From the NCBI RefSeq assembly GCF_900316465.1, contig NZ_ONDD01000031.1, positions 1-24,549 of the forward strand: 24,549 nt of DNA, given 5' to 3'. This DNA comes from an uncultured Fibrobacter sp. GTDB taxonomy: Bacteria > Fibrobacterota > Fibrobacteria > Fibrobacterales > Fibrobacteraceae. Each line of letters opens with the position of its first letter. Position 1 is the stretch's first letter. Below are positions 22,796 to 24,549 of this stretch, one piece after another. The notes below the pieces were generated by a model, which was not told the DNA's origin, searched no databases, and saw nothing but the letters and a program-made list of their open reading frames with translations. A program made the position numbers and the translations under genes.

Positions 22796-23383
22796 TTACC
22801 GTTTCTTGAATACGACGATTTCGGCATCGGCACCGTTCTTGCCGTATTCGCTCACGAGAATGTAGCGTTCGTCGCAGGCGATTCCGAAGCAACGGCCTTC
22901 GGCACCAATCTTTTCAACTTGGTTGCCCCAGTAGCTTGCGTTATCGTCCAATAGCTTGACGCTGTTGCCGTTAATTTTGTATTCCTGATTGATGAACGAG
23001 CCCTGCAGAACAAAGAGGTTGTCGATGGTCGGCATGTCCTTGATACCGAGAGCATTGACTTCTTCAATGAACTTCTGCTTCATGGGCGAAGTGGCATGGG
23101 GCAATTGGTCCGCGGGGAGGCGCCAACGCTTGAGCGTCGGGAAGTACTTGCGCAGTTCCACCTTGTACTCTTCGCGGGTCAGGCTCTTGCCTGTATTCTT
23201 GTTGAATTCATCGACGAACTGCGAGCAGAATTCGACCATCTGTTCCATGTTGAAGTCGCCGGTGAATGCGCCGTCCTTATAGCAGTAGATGCAGTATTCT
23301 TCGTTCTTGCTGCCGTCGGCGTTGGTGCCCAAGATTTCCGGCGTAAGCGGCATTCCGCAGCTTTGACAAAATTTCATTTCCAT
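22796..23383 (-). CDS. Zinc-ribbon domain protein of unknown function
   Basis: The 195-residue protein starts with a zinc ribbon: FCQSCGMPL (Cys-x2-Cys) at the N-terminus and EYCIYCYKDGAF (Cys-x2-Cys) about 25 residues on, then DFNMEQMVEFCSQF. This is the 'putative zinc ribbon' layout (Zn_ribbon_2). The rest (about 90-195) has no family I recognise; it ends in RCFGIACDERYILVSEYGKNGADAEIVVFKKR. The start is placed at 23383 because AAAGGAG lies 7 bases upstream; a frame from 23422 would include that site. A good promoter sits just upstream. It is convergent with the TSCPD gene, with 11 bases between the stops. Confidence 0.78.
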   Translation of the reverse strand: MEMKFCQSCGMPLTPEILGTNADGSKNEEYCIYCYKDGAFTGDFNMEQMVEFCSQFVDEFNKNTGKSLTREEYKVELRKYFPTLKRWRLPADQLPHATSPMKQKFIEEVNALGIKDMPTIDNLFVLQGSFINQEYKINGNSVKLLDDNASYWGNQVEKIGAEGRCFGIACDERYILVSEYGKNGADAEIVVFKKR

Positions 23384-23413
23384 AAGTTCTCCTTTATTAG
23401 TTACACATGCACA

Positions 23414-23442
23414 AATGTACACTATTTAAGAAACTTTGTCAA
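23414..23442 (-). promoter_or_regulatory. Promoter of the zinc-ribbon gene
   Basis: On the minus strand a perfect TTGACA (23437-23442) and TACATT (23414-23419, 4/6) are 17 bases apart. The start would fall near 23407, giving a leader of about 24 bases that contains the AAAGGAG ribosome site. Confidence 0.6.
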
Positions 23443-23473
23443 GGCCTTTTTGCACTATTTTCGTCAATTAACC

Positions 23474-24244
23474 TTACTGAAGGCCAAAAACTTGGTCTTC
23501 AAATTTGAAATACGTGAAGTTTCGTAATGTGTCAGGAATATTGATTTGGTGCAGGCTAAAACAGTCGCATTCCTCCGCCGAACGAACTTCGGCAAGAGTC
23601 GCAGACAACGTGTCACCAGAAAGTTCATACGACAATTCGGCATCAATGGAACAATAATCAATTTTCCAGAATTCAATCGTGAGAATTTTGCCACCATAAT
23701 CCATCAGCTTGGCATTTTTAACACCATCCGAAAAACCCATTTTCAGTAGATCTAGTAACGACAGACATTCTTCAGTCCGAATGGACGAGACCTTCTTATT
23801 TTCTTCAGCTGCCTTGATTGAATCAAGGTCGACTCGAACAGGCTGCTTGCAAGTGACGGTCATGACGCTTGGCGGAGGGCACACGCCTTTCGCTGACGTA
23901 TGAGCTCTCTCCTTACCGTCTTCTATGTAGATTGTATCCGCACAACAGGCTCCGGGATTATAGTTGCTGCCATCATACCAGGAACTACTAAAAGGCAAGA
24001 ATACATTTGACGAAGATGATTCCAGAGATTCACTTGACTGCGGAATGGCATCTTCACTTGACGCAGGCACTGCACTTGACGTGGGTACAGAGCCTTCACT
24101 TGACGAAGATGTTGTATCGGGCGTCGTTATTTCGGGATCCTCGCGGGTAACCGAAGGAGCGCTGGAGTTGTCATCAGAGCAAGCCGAAAAGAGTGCTGCA
24201 AGGCAGAATAACGCCCCGATTGCCGTCAATATTTTTTTCTTCAT
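23474..24244 (-). CDS. Predicted lipoprotein with Ser/Thr-rich linker
   Basis: The 256-residue protein has a lipobox LFSAC-SDD (Cys at about 22) after a basic start and hydrophobic run. Residues 25-90 are rich in Ser, Thr, Pro and Glu with SSSS blocks, the linker style also found in the deacetylase here. The folded part (about 95-256) has several cysteines (GACCADT, KGVCPPP, VTCKQP, EECLSLL, DYCSID, EECDCF) that may form disulfides. No family was recognised. The start is placed at 24244, since AGGAGGAAGGGG lies directly upstream; the longer frame from a TTG at 24262 runs through that site. It lies upstream of the zinc-ribbon gene on the same strand, but that gene has its own promoter. Confidence 0.75.
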   Translation of the reverse strand: MKKKILTAIGALFCLAALFSACSDDNSSAPSVTREDPEITTPDTTSSSSEGSVPTSSAVPASSEDAIPQSSESLESSSSNVFLPFSSSWYDGSNYNPGACCADTIYIEDGKERAHTSAKGVCPPPSVMTVTCKQPVRVDLDSIKAAEENKKVSSIRTEECLSLLDLLKMGFSDGVKNAKLMDYGGKILTIEFWKIDYCSIDAELSYELSGDTLSATLAEVRSAEECDCFSLHQINIPDTLRNFTYFKFEDQVFGLQ

Positions 24245-24412
24245 GTTCCCCTTCCTCCTCAATGGGTGTACCCCTAATATATATTTTTTTACTTTGAGTC
24301 ATAATCTTTTTATTGCTTTAATACGGCTTGCTATCCAGCGGTTCTGTGCAGCCCCATTCTTGTGCGATTCGTTCAAAGTTCTTTTTGACAATGCGCTTGA
24401 AAATGAGGTTGG

Positions 24413-24549
24413 TTAATATAATCTATATTTCCAGTTTTTTTTAACATTTATCCTTAATGTTGTTGATTGACCCGATGGAAATTTAAACGTAACCAAATCA
24501 TCTATATCGTCTTCATCTACAATGTAATGACATTCATAAATTTTTTCTT
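24413..24549 (-). CDS. C-terminal part of an unidentified protein (5' end outside window)
   Basis: From the right edge the minus strand stays open for about 44 codons to a TAA at 24413-24415. The translation is acidic then basic, with HYIVDEDDIDDLVTFKF near the edge, then PSGQSTTLRINVKKNW and the last residues KYRLY. It is too short for a family call. The sequence is AT-rich compared with its neighbours. It lies about 170 bases upstream of the Ser-rich lipoprotein gene on the same strand. Confidence 0.45.
   Translation of the reverse strand, partial: EKIYECHYIVDEDDIDDLVTFKFPSGQSTTLRINVKKNWKYRLY

Overview
The window looks like a stretch of core chromosome from a member of the phylum Fibrobacterota, most likely the genus Fibrobacter. 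No marker gene settles this. It is inferred from several traits occurring together: a type III glutamine synthetase, secreted proteins with poly-serine linkers, C-terminal domains of the type IX secretion (T9SS) sorting kind, many lipoproteins and outer-membrane barrels of no known family, and the housekeeping gene content. No mobile element, CRISPR array, phage gene or defence island was seen.

Layout, left to right. 1-1142: the 3' end of a probable Rpn-type nuclease gene, a shared terminator and a YaaW-like (UPF0174) gene. 1211-4584: a nitrogen module, with glnN (GSIII) on the minus strand and a divergent NifA/NtrC-like AAA+ regulator on the plus strand. Their 159-bp intergenic region holds two TTACA-N4-TGTAA dyads lying on the glnN promoter. 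4587-4688: a cluster of short palindromic repeats. 4689-10288: surface proteins, comprising a large InlB-repeat/GLUG-like protein with a T9SS-like tail and a divergent two-gene unit (barrel protein plus lipoprotein). 10289-13273: an RhlE-type RNA helicase and a secreted polysaccharide deacetylase, each with its own terminator context.

13450-15580 is the classical frr-uppS-cdsA operon (ribosome recycling, undecaprenyl-PP synthesis, CDP-diacylglycerol synthesis). Divergent to it is rimO, followed by tRNA-Arg(CCG), whose promoter overlaps the end of rimO. 17191-20904 holds a barrel protein gene and a purD-purE-DUF3108 operon on the minus strand. 21031-24549 is a run of small genes: a lipoprotein, a small membrane protein, an isoprenylcysteine-methyltransferase-like membrane protein, a TIGR03905/TSCPD protein, a zinc-ribbon protein, a Ser-rich lipoprotein and a gene cut by the right edge.

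The most interesting points are the glnN/regulator intergenic region combined with the regulator's altered GAFTGA loop (GAFIGA) and Walker B (DD), the dispersed hairpin family with shared ends and changing stems, and the modular surface protein. Most other genes are ordinary. Several start codons were moved inward from the longest open frame because a clear Shine-Dalgarno sequence lies inside the longer frame.
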